Virus record (IMG/VR): IMGVR_UViG_3300027881_000020
Location: 1-48,321 of that record
Source of the DNA: a virus
Strand: one strand, 5' to 3'
DNA: 48,321 nucleotides
The translations under genes were made by a program, and so were the position numbers. Position 1 is the stretch's first letter. Each line of letters opens with the position of its first letter. The notes under the pieces were generated by a model. The model was not told where the DNA came from and did no database searches. It was given only the letters and a program-made list of their open reading frames with translations. This document shows, in pieces, positions 38,106 to 47,016 of the stretch.

Positions 38106-38700
38106 ACATCTCCCTCACAGTAACATATTCAAATTGATGTTCTTCGAGCCATTTGACAACATTCTTGAATATTGTCGGGTCATCAATATTGTTCTCACCA
38201 TATTCCTTATTGACATGTGCATGAAGAATAACACATTCCTTCTTGGGTTCTTCGAGTTTGTGTACATGGTTTAATTGTATGTTTTTGTCCACTCGTTGGC
38301 TAAGATATGGGATAAACGACTTATAAACCTCAGTAAACTCCGATGAATATAACCAACCAGGCGGTCTCAATACCTTTGGATTCAATCTAACAACGCAATA
38401 TGTATTCATCATGGCAGTCAATCTAGCAATCAAGTCCTTATATGATAATGACAAGAATTCGCAGTCATAATAATAAGAACCAGTATGGAAGTATCCATGT
38501 GCCTCTATGGTACAGAAGTTTTCGATGTCACGAACCCACTCGAAATTGTCCCGTAGGTCATTTCTTCCCATCATATTGGCAGGCACGAATACCGTTGGTC
38601 TATATCCCATTCGGTTTAATTCCCTTAAGTTGTTATATGGTGCGCTTCCCTGTGGGCATGTTTCTGGGCAGACATCATCACAATCAAGGCTTACTAACAT
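38059..38700 (-). CDS. NodB-like polysaccharide deacetylase (213 aa)
   Basis: I chose ATG 38700 (after GAGGGGGTC); the frame is open further. The motifs are VSLDCDDVCP (catalytic and metal Asp), EAHGYFHTGSYY (metal His pair), LRPPGWLYSSE (RPPxG) and LHAH near the end. It would remove acetyl groups from N-acetyl sugars of a glycan. It lacks a signal peptide, so it works on cytoplasmic intermediates. Confidence 0.75.
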   Translation of the reverse strand: MLVSLDCDDVCPETCPQGSAPYNNLRELNRMGYRPTVFVPANMMGRNDLRDNFEWVRDIENFCTIEAHGYFHTGSYYYDCEFLSLSYKDLIARLTAMMNTYCVVRLNPKVLRPPGWLYSSEFTEVYKSFIPYLSQRVDKNIQLNHVHKLEEPKKECVILHAHVNKEYGENNIDDPTIFKNVVKWLEEHQFEYVTVREMYDQLYNKSAKSVSDE

Positions 38701-39406
38701 CTTTTTTGACCCCCTCGACTGCAACACACATGACATGACAGTTTCTCCATCTTTCTGTGTCCACAAACGAGACCATTTGATGCCCTGTACCAGCAGTCAT
38801 TTCATGTATTCCAAATATATCCATGTTACCATTCAAATTGGTCATTAATATACCCACGAATTCTTCCCAACTATATTCATAGAAATGCGAACCTCCTGGT
38901 GGGTATTTCCATAGGAAACCTTCCCTTTGCGGAGTCGTTATAAAAATGGTTCCTCCAGGCTTTACCCATTTCCGAAGATTAGCTATATATCTCTCAACAT
39001 AGTGTCTTGGAACATGCTCGAATGTCTCTATGGAAATGACCACATCGAACTGGTTTTCAAGTGGGTCCTTTTCAACATTCCTAATTATATCCCGTTGAAC
39101 GACATTGAATCCATAGTTCTTCTTGATGTGGTCCAATGCCTCTTTTTGATGGTCGAGACATGTGACTTCTTTGGCTCCGAGTGCCTTAACTACCATTGAA
39201 CCATAACCATAACCAGATGCAGCATCGAGTACTGTTTTGTCCTTACACCAATGACTTGCAACATAATATCTGTAAAGGCATGAAAAATTATCCGCATTTA
39301 CGAATGGGTCCAAATCTTCTGGTGGTATATTCTCCCTTATCGGTTTTTCCAACATTAAAACCGATTGTGGTATTTCTCTCTTCTCTTCAGGGATTCCTTC
39401 TGTCAT
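38684..39406 (-). CDS. SAM-dependent methyltransferase (240 aa)
   Basis: Class I methyltransferase motifs: VLDAASGYGYGSMVVKALGA, CLDHQKEAL, FDVVISIETFEHVP and VKPGGTIFITTPQ. It is a likely glycan O- or N-methyltransferase, given its epimerase and deacetylase neighbours. It overlaps both by a few bases. The acceptor is unknown. Confidence 0.8.
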   Translation of the reverse strand: MTEGIPEEKREIPQSVLMLEKPIRENIPPEDLDPFVNADNFSCLYRYYVASHWCKDKTVLDAASGYGYGSMVVKALGAKEVTCLDHQKEALDHIKKNYGFNVVQRDIIRNVEKDPLENQFDVVISIETFEHVPRHYVERYIANLRKWVKPGGTIFITTPQREGFLWKYPPGGSHFYEYSWEEFVGILMTNLNGNMDIFGIHEMTAGTGHQMVSFVDTERWRNCHVMCVAVEGVKKDVSKP

Positions 39407-40170
39407 ATTCCTTCCTCCAATGTTCTTTTAAGACCAGTCTCAAGCGTGTACTTTGGCTTATAACCCAACTTAGCGACCTTTGACCAATCCACTTCGACTG
39501 TCTGTGGTTGTGCGGATTCTTTCTCTGCAAACAGGATAGAACTTTTGCTTCGGGTTTCCTTTATGATTATCTTTGCTGCATCAACCACATATCTACTGTC
39601 ACTACCAATATCATAATCCTCATTCCAATCTCCCTTCTCAAGTATCAAATCGAATGCGTCGAGGAAATCGTCTATGTAAGTGAAATCTAATGTCTTCTTG
39701 TCATTACCATAAACTACAAGCGGGTCATTCTTCATGGCTGCTATGGCAAAGATGGTGACAAGTCTTGGTGTTGTATTGCAGTGTGGACCATATACAGTGG
39801 ATGGGCGTATTATCTTATATCTAAGCCCATAGCAGTCATAATACGCCTTGCAGAGTTCCTCGCCATAAATCTTGCTTGCGGTGTAGGGGTTGTTCTCCCT
39901 ATTCAATACCCTACTAGAACTAAAGAAGATAATATCCGAATCCCTCTTCCTTGCATACTCAAAGACCTCTTCAGTTAGTCGAACATTCTGAAGAAAGCAG
40001 AGTTCGGGGGCCTTTATGCATGAATTGATTTTGGTAAGCGCACCACAATGAACTATCAGTTGTGGGTTGTAATTATATAGGTCATAGAAATTTCGCAGGT
40101 CAACGCCATTGGCATTATATTTCCTAACAATATTTCCACCGATGAATCCATTGGAACCAGTCACTAACAT
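39403..40170 (-). CDS. NAD-dependent nucleotide-sugar epimerase/dehydratase (255 aa)
   Basis: An extended SDR enzyme: cofactor motif VTGSNGFIGGNIV at the very N-terminus, HCGALT, FFSSSRVLN, the catalytic Tyr-Lys pair in NPYTASKIYGEELC, IIRPSTVYGPH and FTYIDDFLDAF. It would make the activated sugar used by the neighbouring glycosyltransferases. It is shorter than the usual 310 residues, and begins right at the first strand. It overlaps the next gene by four bases and the GT2 stop by one. Confidence 0.85.
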   Translation of the reverse strand: MLVTGSNGFIGGNIVRKYNANGVDLRNFYDLYNYNPQLIVHCGALTKINSCIKAPELCFLQNVRLTEEVFEYARKRDSDIIFFSSSRVLNRENNPYTASKIYGEELCKAYYDCYGLRYKIIRPSTVYGPHCNTTPRLVTIFAIAAMKNDPLVVYGNDKKTLDFTYIDDFLDAFDLILEKGDWNEDYDIGSDSRYVVDAAKIIIKETRSKSSILFAEKESAQPQTVEVDWSKVAKLGYKPKYTLETGLKRTLEEGI

Positions 40171-41867
40171 TAGTCCAACCCCATAAACTTCGGATGTTTA
40201 CCATTATATACCATTCTCGGTCGCTGTGTGGTAACATCAATAGTGCCGACAATCCTACTTACTGGTTTTTCGGGCTGTTTGAATCCTTTATCATCCCAAA
40301 ACACGAATGGTTTTTCCTGCTCCTGATAAGTTCTCATTCGGACTCTCTCTATTCCCCGACAAAACCCATAGTGTGCAATTGCTATGCTTCTCGTTTTGGC
40401 AACCAGTCCCTCCCATTCAGGCCAGAAACGGTAAAGGTATGGTACATTCCTATATTGCTTGGTCCTTGCCACAATGTCTTTGACATTGCATGGTGCATGA
40501 TGATAGCGATGTATCATCTCAGTGGAGGGAGTTAGTTTGAAGATTCTCCTTTCGCTATAAAAGTCGCCTGGACCTTCCCCATAGTCCACCGAATTGATGT
40601 GTGCATAATCGTAGACAAAATCACGCATAATCGGATTTAGGCAGTTGAATCCCCGAAGTTCTAGGTATGTTGCTGTCTTTCTAAGCAAATCGTCTGGAAG
40701 CTCATAGAAAACCAAATCAGGTTCCATCTGTATCGCCCAATCAACCTTGCCTTTGAGCTTTTGTAATGCCCTATCCGTCAATAAATCCAATCTGTTTGAG
40801 TTGTATCCGAGAACATCAATATCCTCTGCTGGTTCGTGCAATATCTCAACGGGTGGGCTATCTTTTAGTTTCTTGAAAATATCTATGAGCTTTAATGTCT
40901 TATCCTTACTTCCGTTGTCGATAATCACTATATAATCCACGAGCTTCTGAATGCTAAGAAGGCTTTGCATCACATAGAACTGTTCGTTGCATGTTGCGTA
41001 GAATGCGCCTATCTTCTTTTTCGGAAGATTCCAGAATTCTCTATTGAATTTAAATCCATCGACATCAACAATCTCTCCTTGGTGTGGATTGAATTGAAAA
41101 CAAATATCATCCCTCCTATCTCTATATGGGAGAATCAGATTGACAAAAGCATCTTCCTCACCATTTATATTAAACCACGTGCTTCCTATGTTGCCCATAT
41201 GATAAACCCCTCCAGGGACAACGATTATCTTCTCTCCGAGATTTCGTATCGAATTCTTCGATTCCTCATACTTATCTTTTACGGGATGTCCCATCATCCA
41301 CCAGTCAATCTTGCTTCCTATTCCACTAGGCTTGGGACCCTTCATTGGGTCTGGAAGAATCGGGAGGAACTTCTTCCACCGTTCGGCAGAAGCGAATAAA
41401 TGGGTGCTTCTTTCAGTCGGTTTTGCAATGCAGTCCATACCAGCAATCTTTAACGGGAATGCGGGTTTCTTCTCTTCTTTGCATGGGTGTTCTGGAGAGG
41501 AATGGCATGTAACGAATCCTATGTTCTTGACATCGCTTTCCCATACCTTTTTGCAAGCCTCCAACCAACCCTTCCTAAAAAGGACATCATTTTCCGTGTA
41601 GCAGATATATTTAATCCTAGGGAACATTTCAAGTATTCTCATCAATCCCACATTCACCATTGCCCGAAGCCCAAAATTCTCGGGTGAATGCACATAATCA
41701 AAATTCTTTCTTTTTATCGACGATAAATATTTCACAGTATCATCCGTGCTTGCATCGTCCATTACAGAGACGAATACATCATCAGGAATCGTATTGAATA
41801 GCGATTCTAACGTGTTCTTCAAAAAATCCTTCCTATTATAACTACTAATCAAGATTGCTGTGTCCAC
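40170..41867 (-). CDS. Two-domain GT2 glycosyltransferase (565 aa)
   Basis: I chose the GTG at 41867, after GGGAGGAG, at the natural domain start (VDTAILISSYNRKDFLKNTL); an ATG at 41939 is possible. Domain 1 has MDDASTDDTVKYL and CYTENDVLF; domain 2 starts KKIGAFYATCNEQFYVMQSL with IIDNGSKDKTLKL and WAIQMEPDLVF. Two GT-A domains in one chain suggest successive addition of two sugars, as in polymerising enzymes. Its stop touches the epimerase start. Confidence 0.8.
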   Translation of the reverse strand: MDTAILISSYNRKDFLKNTLESLFNTIPDDVFVSVMDDASTDDTVKYLSSIKRKNFDYVHSPENFGLRAMVNVGLMRILEMFPRIKYICYTENDVLFRKGWLEACKKVWESDVKNIGFVTCHSSPEHPCKEEKKPAFPLKIAGMDCIAKPTERSTHLFASAERWKKFLPILPDPMKGPKPSGIGSKIDWWMMGHPVKDKYEESKNSIRNLGEKIIVVPGGVYHMGNIGSTWFNINGEEDAFVNLILPYRDRRDDICFQFNPHQGEIVDVDGFKFNREFWNLPKKKIGAFYATCNEQFYVMQSLLSIQKLVDYIVIIDNGSKDKTLKLIDIFKKLKDSPPVEILHEPAEDIDVLGYNSNRLDLLTDRALQKLKGKVDWAIQMEPDLVFYELPDDLLRKTATYLELRGFNCLNPIMRDFVYDYAHINSVDYGEGPGDFYSERRIFKLTPSTEMIHRYHHAPCNVKDIVARTKQYRNVPYLYRFWPEWEGLVAKTRSIAIAHYGFCRGIERVRMRTYQEQEKPFVFWDDKGFKQPEKPVSRIVGTIDVTTQRPRMVYNGKHPKFMGLD

Positions 41868-42430
41868 AAGAAATCTCCTCCCTTCATTAACTGGATATAC
41901 CAAACAGAACCTTTGTGGTCCAATTTGATTATATCCCAATCCTTGAATATGTCTTTAACGTCTTCCTCTGGTAATTCATATTCGTGTTCAGAACATTTGA
42001 AACTTGGGTCTGGCCATTCGATTATCATTTTACCGAATTTCTTAAGCACCCTTCTACATTCTTTGAGTACATAAATAGCATCCTTTTTGCTTAAGTGTTC
42101 AAGTGAATTGAGTGCCACAATCACCGCCACAGACTCGTTTGGCAATGGAAATGGATTTCCTTCTTTCATTTCAAATACCTTTCCATTTATTCCTATTTTC
42201 CTGCATGATTCTATTGCGACGGACGATATATCCAAATTATATGCGTTTGATGGTGCAGAGACAAGTGATAACCATTTGCCATCACCCATGCCAAGACCAA
42301 GAACTGGTCCCATAAAATTAACACTTGTTAATAATTCTTCTTCATCTGGTGATATTTCGATTGTTCTATTCTTCCAATGATGCTTATTCCACATTCCATC
42401 CCAATATTCTGCTGTATTTACCCCTGACAT
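41849..42430 (-). CDS. SAM-dependent methyltransferase (193 aa)
   Basis: I chose ATG 42430, after GGTGAAAAG; an upstream in-frame ATG lies at 42478. The motifs are VLGLGMGDGKWLSLV, NLDISSVAIESCRK, VIVALNSLEHL and KFGKMIIEWPD. It belongs to the class I family (type-11-like). It overlaps both neighbours and is probably part of the glycan pathway. Confidence 0.75.
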   Translation of the reverse strand: MSGVNTAEYWDGMWNKHHWKNRTIEISPDEEELLTSVNFMGPVLGLGMGDGKWLSLVSAPSNAYNLDISSVAIESCRKIGINGKVFEMKEGNPFPLPNESVAVIVALNSLEHLSKKDAIYVLKECRRVLKKFGKMIIEWPDPSFKCSEHEYELPEEDVKDIFKDWDIIKLDHKGSVWYIQLMKGGDFLWTQQS

Positions 42431-42960
42431 CTTTTCACCTTCACAAACATCGAATTCTCTACTGTCATCCATGCCCAATCCCTACTTCTTAAGAACCATC
42501 TGAATTTATACATGTCTCCAGCATAAACATCATGGCTTCCGAGAATCGCACCCTCATTCGCAAGCGGGAATATCGTCTTGAAAAGCGGAATCAGGTAATC
42601 AGGTTCATGTGTACCATCATCGAAGTAATAATCCACTTTGGGTCGGTGGGTCCTGAACCATTGGTGGACATCCTCGTCATACCACTTGTAAAATGGGAAT
42701 TTCTTCTCAAGCAACTTGAAGAGCTTCTTGTTTTTGCTATAATCCTGCATTTGGTCGCCATGGACACCACAATCATCTATGGTAATCACTTTGCAATAAT
42801 GTTTGATTGCGTAAGTGAGCAATACCTTAGTGGAATATCCACCACCACACTCGATTAGAGTGATGTCTTTCTTACCATGGAGCATTGTCAATCCCATGAA
42901 TGGGAATTGGTTGCTATACTTGTCGAAATCTATCTTTTCAAGCTCTTCTTTGTAGTTCAT
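42418..42960 (-). CDS. Methyltransferase-like protein (180 aa)
   Basis: It starts at ATG 42960. TLIECGGGYSTKVLLTYAIK is a SAM-binding loop and DYYFDDGTHEPDYLIPLFKT is typical of the type-24 methyltransferase group, often found beside glycan genes. The Asp in VITIDDCGVHGDQ would hold SAM. The acceptor is unknown. It is coupled to the zinc-ribbon gene upstream. Confidence 0.72.
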   Translation of the reverse strand: MNYKEELEKIDFDKYSNQFPFMGLTMLHGKKDITLIECGGGYSTKVLLTYAIKHYCKVITIDDCGVHGDQMQDYSKNKKLFKLLEKKFPFYKWYDEDVHQWFRTHRPKVDYYFDDGTHEPDYLIPLFKTIFPLANEGAILGSHDVYAGDMYKFRWFLRSRDWAWMTVENSMFVKVKRCQG

Positions 42961-43082
42961 TGACAATACCTCGCTGGGTCAAGTGGCAAGACTATCTTGC
43001 GACCACATTTGGAACAAACAGCGTCCCCTTTACACGCCTGACACTTTACATTTATCACTATATATTTGCTCTTCTTCACCAC
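42957..43082 (-). CDS. Zinc-ribbon miniprotein (41 aa)
   Basis: A GTG start lies seven bases after GAGGTGA and inside the end of the upstream glycosyltransferase gene. The product has CQACKGDAVCSKCGRK, four close cysteines forming one zinc knuckle. Coupled to genes on both sides. Role unknown. Confidence 0.5.
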   Translation of the reverse strand: MVKKSKYIVINVKCQACKGDAVCSKCGRKIVLPLDPARYCQ

Positions 43083-43954
43083 AGTTTCATCACCTCTGGT
43101 AGTTTGCCTGCGTAGTGAATGCATGGGAGTGTTCCGTTTATCTTGGGGTGCTTCGCACAGTATTCGTCGTCTGTAAGACCTTTCCTGTCGGCAAACCATG
43201 GATTGTCCTCGATTCTTCCCCTTGTAGCGTATTTGCCTCTAAGGTCCTCAATCCCTTTGCAGTGACCGAAGTGCCATATCGTTGGCATCTTGTCGTTTTC
43301 TGTCTCGACAACCGACCAAGTTGGATTAACCTTGTCTAATAGCCTTTTTGGTGTCAAACCCACATGTTTCGGGAAATATGCGTATTTCTTGTCCTTTTCC
43401 TGCTTGTACCATATCATTACCTCATGCACTTTCCTTTGGAACTCTATCTCGATGGGTTTCTTGGGTATCTTGAACAATCGCTGTGAGGAGTGATGAAATC
43501 CGCCCTTTGTCGCATCTATCGTGAAATAGTTCCACATGAAATGCCTTGTAAATATGTCAAAGACTTCGGCATAATATTTCTTCTCTTTGTCTTCTTCCTT
43601 GAATGTGAATTTTATCCTAAATAGCTTGAGAAGCTGTTTTCTTGTGACTGGACTTCCATCGGAATTGGCGAATATCTCATCCGCATCCAAAAAGAGTACC
43701 CAATCCGTTTTATGCTTTCTCATATCATCTAACATCTCATTTCGCCACTTAGCGAAATCCACTTCCCCTTCTTTTTGCATTATGAATCTCGTTTTCTCTC
43801 TGACATCCATGGGTATCTCCATGCAAGTCAAATCAGCCATCTTGCCATATTTCCTAAAAACAACAATATCATCCACGATGTCTTTTATGCTATTTATGGA
43901 ATAATGCAAGTAGGGCTCATTCTCACCGACCAATACCATTCCTGTTATTTTCAT
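43076..43954 (-). CDS. GT2-like glycosyltransferase (292 aa)
   Basis: It starts KITGMVLVGENEPYLHYSIN, with a central DWVLFLDADEIF (the DxD metal site) and FHHSSQRLFKIPKKP, then FGHCKGIEDLR. This is the layout of GT-A enzymes of the WaaE/KdtX type. The acceptor is unknown. Its start overlaps the previous stop by four bases. Confidence 0.78.
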   Translation of the reverse strand: MKITGMVLVGENEPYLHYSINSIKDIVDDIVVFRKYGKMADLTCMEIPMDVREKTRFIMQKEGEVDFAKWRNEMLDDMRKHKTDWVLFLDADEIFANSDGSPVTRKQLLKLFRIKFTFKEEDKEKKYYAEVFDIFTRHFMWNYFTIDATKGGFHHSSQRLFKIPKKPIEIEFQRKVHEVMIWYKQEKDKKYAYFPKHVGLTPKRLLDKVNPTWSVVETENDKMPTIWHFGHCKGIEDLRGKYATRGRIEDNPWFADRKGLTDDEYCAKHPKINGTLPCIHYAGKLPEVMKLW

Positions 43955-44133
43955 TTTTCATGCTCCTTCTTAAGTTTTTCATGTAATCCCGCAATCCCTT
44001 CACTCAAAACATGAGAAATAATAACTAACCATGTAGATACTGACCAATCCTTGGGTCTAAATTTCATATCAATTACTTTAAGTTCACCTTCTTTTGTTAT
44101 TATTCCTTCAATAATATATTTAAATTTGGTCAT
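43951..44133 (-). CDS. Small hypothetical protein (60 aa)
   Basis: The product starts MTKFKYIIEGIITKEGELKV (two strands) and has a helical hydrophobic centre (WLVIISHVLSEGIAGLHEK) with a Lys-rich end. It overlaps both glycosyltransferase genes by four bases, so it is translated with them. No family recognised. Confidence 0.5.
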   Translation of the reverse strand: MTKFKYIIEGIITKEGELKVIDMKFRPKDWSVSTWLVIISHVLSEGIAGLHEKLKKEHEK

Positions 44134-45353
44134 TTTACCTCCTGACTGTATTCTGTTACCTTTCCGTGTTCAAATAATTCTAACCATGCTCTGGTCACTC
44201 TCTCCCAATTATAGGTCTTAAGGACTTCCCTTCTACCCATCTCGCCCATTCTCTTCCTTTCAGCTTCATTATCATAAAGATATTCAAACTTATCCACCAT
44301 ATCCTTGATGCTCGGGATAGCCCTCTTGGTATTCAACTGTCCTATGATATAGCCCTCCTCGTCGATTTCACCGACACGCCTCACAAGTAGACCGTTCTTT
44401 CCTATGAGTTCCCTGCTTGTCGTGCAGTCTGTGAGGATATTGGGTATTCCTGCTGCCATGGATTCTATTATAGGCAAGCCGAATCCCTCGCCTGTTGTGG
44501 GGATTGTATGAATATCCATAAGATTGTATATTAAGTTGACGGTTGCTTCTCCTTCGCCATGACAGAACCGTTTCATGCTAAAGAAAACGTCCTCATTCAG
44601 TTTAAGATTGAGCCGATTGCTCAAATCGAGAAGATTCCATCCCTGTGGGTCAACTGGGTCACAATGGCATACAAGTGCCGATTTGGGGTGTTTCTTATGA
44701 AATCGCACGAAAGCCTGGAATAATGCTGGATACATCTTCCTACTTTGGTTTCTCGCTATGCAACCTATGATGAACTTATCGTTTAGTTTGAAATTCTCCC
44801 GTTCCTTTTGAACAATTTCTCTTGGAATCGGTCGGTAGATGGTGGTATCAACTCCATGAGGAATATAGAAGGAATCCATATCGAGTTCCTTTTTGAGAAT
44901 CTTCTGTCCGAACTGCGACATCGCAACCTTAATGTCAATCTGCTCCATCACTTCTTTGACTCCCGTATATGCATCTGCGGAATCAAAGGGAAAGTAGAAA
45001 AGCGTCTTGGCGTTGATTTCCTGCCTGTTTTTGATTATCATTTTCTTGTCGTCTTTGGTGACTATCTTCTCGTCACCCAACCACTTAATCATAAAGGAAT
45101 CCGCTAAGAAGGCAACTATGTCTGGTTTTATCGTGTTCGTCCAATATGGCACAGAACCTTTGTTGCCATAGGTCTCATCATGGTTCATCGGGTAATGGAG
45201 AGGATAGGGAACAGCCTCATCCATTCCCTGAAACATCCAACTAAGCTGATGTGCGTCTATACCAGCTTTCTGAAATCTAGTTAATAGGTTCCTCGTCACC
45301 TGTGCATACCCTGTTGGTAAATGAACTGTGTCTGCACACCATAGTATTCTCAT
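44130..45353 (-). CDS. GT4-family glycosyltransferase (407 aa)
   Basis: A complete GT-B enzyme: RILWCADTVHLPTGYAQVTR, then YIPHGVDTTIYRP, FIIGCIARNQSRKMYPALFQ and TTGEGFGLPIIESMAAGIP with the sugar-nucleotide-binding EGFGLPxxESMA motif. Closest in style to mannosyl- or glucosyltransferases of surface polysaccharides. It is the first enzyme read in the glycan island. Confidence 0.87.
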   Translation of the reverse strand: MRILWCADTVHLPTGYAQVTRNLLTRFQKAGIDAHQLSWMFQGMDEAVPYPLHYPMNHDETYGNKGSVPYWTNTIKPDIVAFLADSFMIKWLGDEKIVTKDDKKMIIKNRQEINAKTLFYFPFDSADAYTGVKEVMEQIDIKVAMSQFGQKILKKELDMDSFYIPHGVDTTIYRPIPREIVQKERENFKLNDKFIIGCIARNQSRKMYPALFQAFVRFHKKHPKSALVCHCDPVDPQGWNLLDLSNRLNLKLNEDVFFSMKRFCHGEGEATVNLIYNLMDIHTIPTTGEGFGLPIIESMAAGIPNILTDCTTSRELIGKNGLLVRRVGEIDEEGYIIGQLNTKRAIPSIKDMVDKFEYLYDNEAERKRMGEMGRREVLKTYNWERVTRAWLELFEHGKVTEYSQEVK

Positions 45354-45652
45354 CTTTTCTTCACCTTTGGGAAATCCCTTTTCTTCTTCTCAACTCCGAG
45401 AATCTGCTTGAATCCCTTTATGTGCTTGAGATATGTAAACAATTCCTCTGTGACAGGATAAACCACATTCTTCTCGAATGTCATCCCTCTATGAACCCAA
45501 ATCTCGTCGGGTCTGAAAGGCTGGACTCCAACATAAACAATAAAGTAATCTCCCTCCTCTACTATTTTCTGTTGCTTTTTCTCGGCTTCTATGCGGGATT
45601 TCTTATATCCCTTCCCGTTTGGGTATCTCTTCCTAAAATCTTCTTTTGTCAT
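45350..45652 (-). CDS. Basic small protein (100 aa)
   Basis: The product is Lys/Arg-rich (RKRYPNGKGYKKSRIEAEKK) with a central beta part (GDYFIVYVGVQPFRPDEIWV). Its end overlaps the GT4 start by four bases. It may bind nucleic acid. No family recognised. Confidence 0.5.
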   Translation of the reverse strand: MTKEDFRKRYPNGKGYKKSRIEAEKKQQKIVEEGDYFIVYVGVQPFRPDEIWVHRGMTFEKNVVYPVTEELFTYLKHIKGFKQILGVEKKKRDFPKVKKR

Positions 45653-46012
45653 TTAATACCTCGCCCTTCGCAAGAATAGTGTTGTTCCTATCTTCTGTAT
45701 CTGTTCTACATCGAACTTCACTTTCTTTGCTGTCTCTATCTTTTTGCATATGTCAATAGCATCACACAACGCTTTCTCGAACATCTTCACATCAGTCTCC
45801 TTTATATTGTTTCCTACTGCTGTCTGTTTAAACTCCTTTGCTGGTGCGAATGCCTTGGCATCCTCATCCTTGGCGGGTTTCGCATAAGCAGATTTCCAAC
45901 CGCATTTGTGTTCCAACCATGCTGCTGGCATTGGCTTATCACACTTGGGACATTTTCTGAAAATAGTTCCATTAAATTCCCATGTATCTTCTTCAGCTAC
46001 CATTCTTATCAC
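45653..46012 (-). CDS. Zinc-finger protein with helical tail (119 aa)
   Basis: The N-terminal half has CPKCDKPMPAAWLEHKCGW, a C-x2-C / H-x-C zinc site. A charged linker (KPAKDEDAKAFAPAKEF) leads to a helical C-terminal part (VKMFEKALCDAIDICKKIET). It overlaps the nuclease-like gene by 20 bases, so the two may work together on DNA. ATG 46012 and 46003 are both possible starts. Confidence 0.6.
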   Translation of the reverse strand: MIRMVAEEDTWEFNGTIFRKCPKCDKPMPAAWLEHKCGWKSAYAKPAKDEDAKAFAPAKEFKQTAVGNNIKETDVKMFEKALCDAIDICKKIETAKKVKFDVEQIQKIGTTLFLRRARY

Positions 46013-46364
46013 TCCATAATTTTATAATTATTATCTTACTATACTCGGGGTCCTTTATAAACCTTTCGGCTCTTTTTGGGTCAGTTTCGATTTCATAGAT
46101 ACGTCCGTCAGTCAAATCCACCACATCCCTTCGGTATCTGACCTTATTTATCGAACATTCGGCTTCAGTCAGGAAATTATGCCCCATCTCCTTGAGCTTA
46201 TAACATACCCTGAACTTCCCAAGCTCATGTTCCCATGTATTAGCAGCAGATATAAAAATAGCATTCTTCTTGACCCTATGTAAGTTGGTCATTCCAGGTA
46301 TATGATATTTATACCAGACTTTCTTCTCCTGTATCGCCTGTTCCTTTTTATTCAAATTCCTCAC
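45993..46364 (-). CDS. PD-(D/E)XK-like nuclease (123 aa)
   Basis: HELGKFRVCYKLKEMGHNFL followed by TEAECSINKVRYRRDVVDLT and GRIYEIETDP reads as the restriction-endonuclease fold: helix with Glu, hairpin with Asp (RRDVVDL) and the E-x-E/T strand where the usual Lys is replaced. It is likely a small DNA nuclease or resolvase-like protein, perhaps with the zinc-finger partner that overlaps it. Activity depends on the unusual last motif. Confidence 0.6.
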   Translation of the reverse strand: MRNLNKKEQAIQEKKVWYKYHIPGMTNLHRVKKNAIFISAANTWEHELGKFRVCYKLKEMGHNFLTEAECSINKVRYRRDVVDLTDGRIYEIETDPKRAERFIKDPEYSKIIIIKLWSDKNGS

Positions 46365-46653
46365 CTTTATCCCTACCTGTCAGGTTCTCCTGTTCCTTTA
46401 GCCACCAGATGAAGGCATATACAGCTATCTTGAAGAAATTCACTTCAGGCTTGGGCTCGGTGTTTATTATCTCTCCAGAGTATTTGACGATGTTTCCACC
46501 TATCCATTGGTTTCCAGCCACTTCACACACTAAATCGGTGAATTCCTTATCCTTTGATAACCTATACCTATCTCCACCGACCATCCATTGGGATTCACAA
46601 CTCTTTATGAATTTACTCCATAGCTTTTTCTTGAGTTCTATGCTTGTGTTCAT
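46348..46653 (-). CDS. Hypothetical protein (101 aa)
   Basis: I chose ATG 46653, just after AGGAGGATT; the open frame extends upstream through the SWIM gene. The product (NTSIELKKKLWSKFIKSCES with WIGGNIVKYSGEI) is alpha/beta and ends in a helix (FFKIAVYAFIWWLKEQE). It overlaps both neighbours. No family recognised. Confidence 0.55.
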   Translation of the reverse strand: MNTSIELKKKLWSKFIKSCESQWMVGGDRYRLSKDKEFTDLVCEVAGNQWIGGNIVKYSGEIINTEPKPEVNFFKIAVYAFIWWLKEQENLTGRDKGEEFE

Positions 46654-46855
46654 AATCCTCCTTTGCTTTCCATATATGGCTGCATTCCCTTCCGAATATG
46701 AATGCTTTGCATGTACAGGTCCATTTATCCGAAACATGGTTATATTTGGGATTGAATATGTCTCCCCTAGCATTTCTCATCGTCCAATAGGTAGAACTGT
46801 TAATAGATTCCTTATTCAGTGTTTTCAGGCTTTCTGCACGTTTGCTTAGTGACAT
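46613..46855 (-). CDS. SWIM zinc-finger protein (80 aa)
   Basis: The segment KWTCTCKAFIFGRECSHIWK has the CxC...CxH signature of SWIM zinc fingers, which bind DNA or protein. Preceding residues form strands (TYWTMRNARGDIFNPKYN). The protein is little more than this domain. It overlaps genes on both sides. Confidence 0.72.
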   Translation of the reverse strand: MSLSKRAESLKTLNKESINSSTYWTMRNARGDIFNPKYNHVSDKWTCTCKAFIFGRECSHIWKAKEDYEHKHRTQEKAME

Positions 46856-47016
46856 ACCTTGTCCAACTCTTCTTTAGCTTCCATAAGAAGTTTCTTGCAC
46901 TCTTCGGTGGTGTTCCCTTTGACTCTTATCTCATATCTAAGGCTTCCATTCGACAATTGACGAATCCTCCAGTCTAGGTTCTTGCTTTCGGGTATCTCGG
47001 GATATTGGTCGTCCAT
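46846..47016 (-). CDS. Small alpha/beta protein (56 aa)
   Basis: I chose ATG 47016, after GGAGGTG and overlapping the previous stop (TGATG). The product (WRIRQLSNGSLRYEIRVKGN then a helix ECKKLLMEAKEELDKV) has two strands and one helix. No family recognised. Confidence 0.55.
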   Translation of the reverse strand: MDDQYPEIPESKNLDWRIRQLSNGSLRYEIRVKGNTTEECKKLLMEAKEELDKVCH

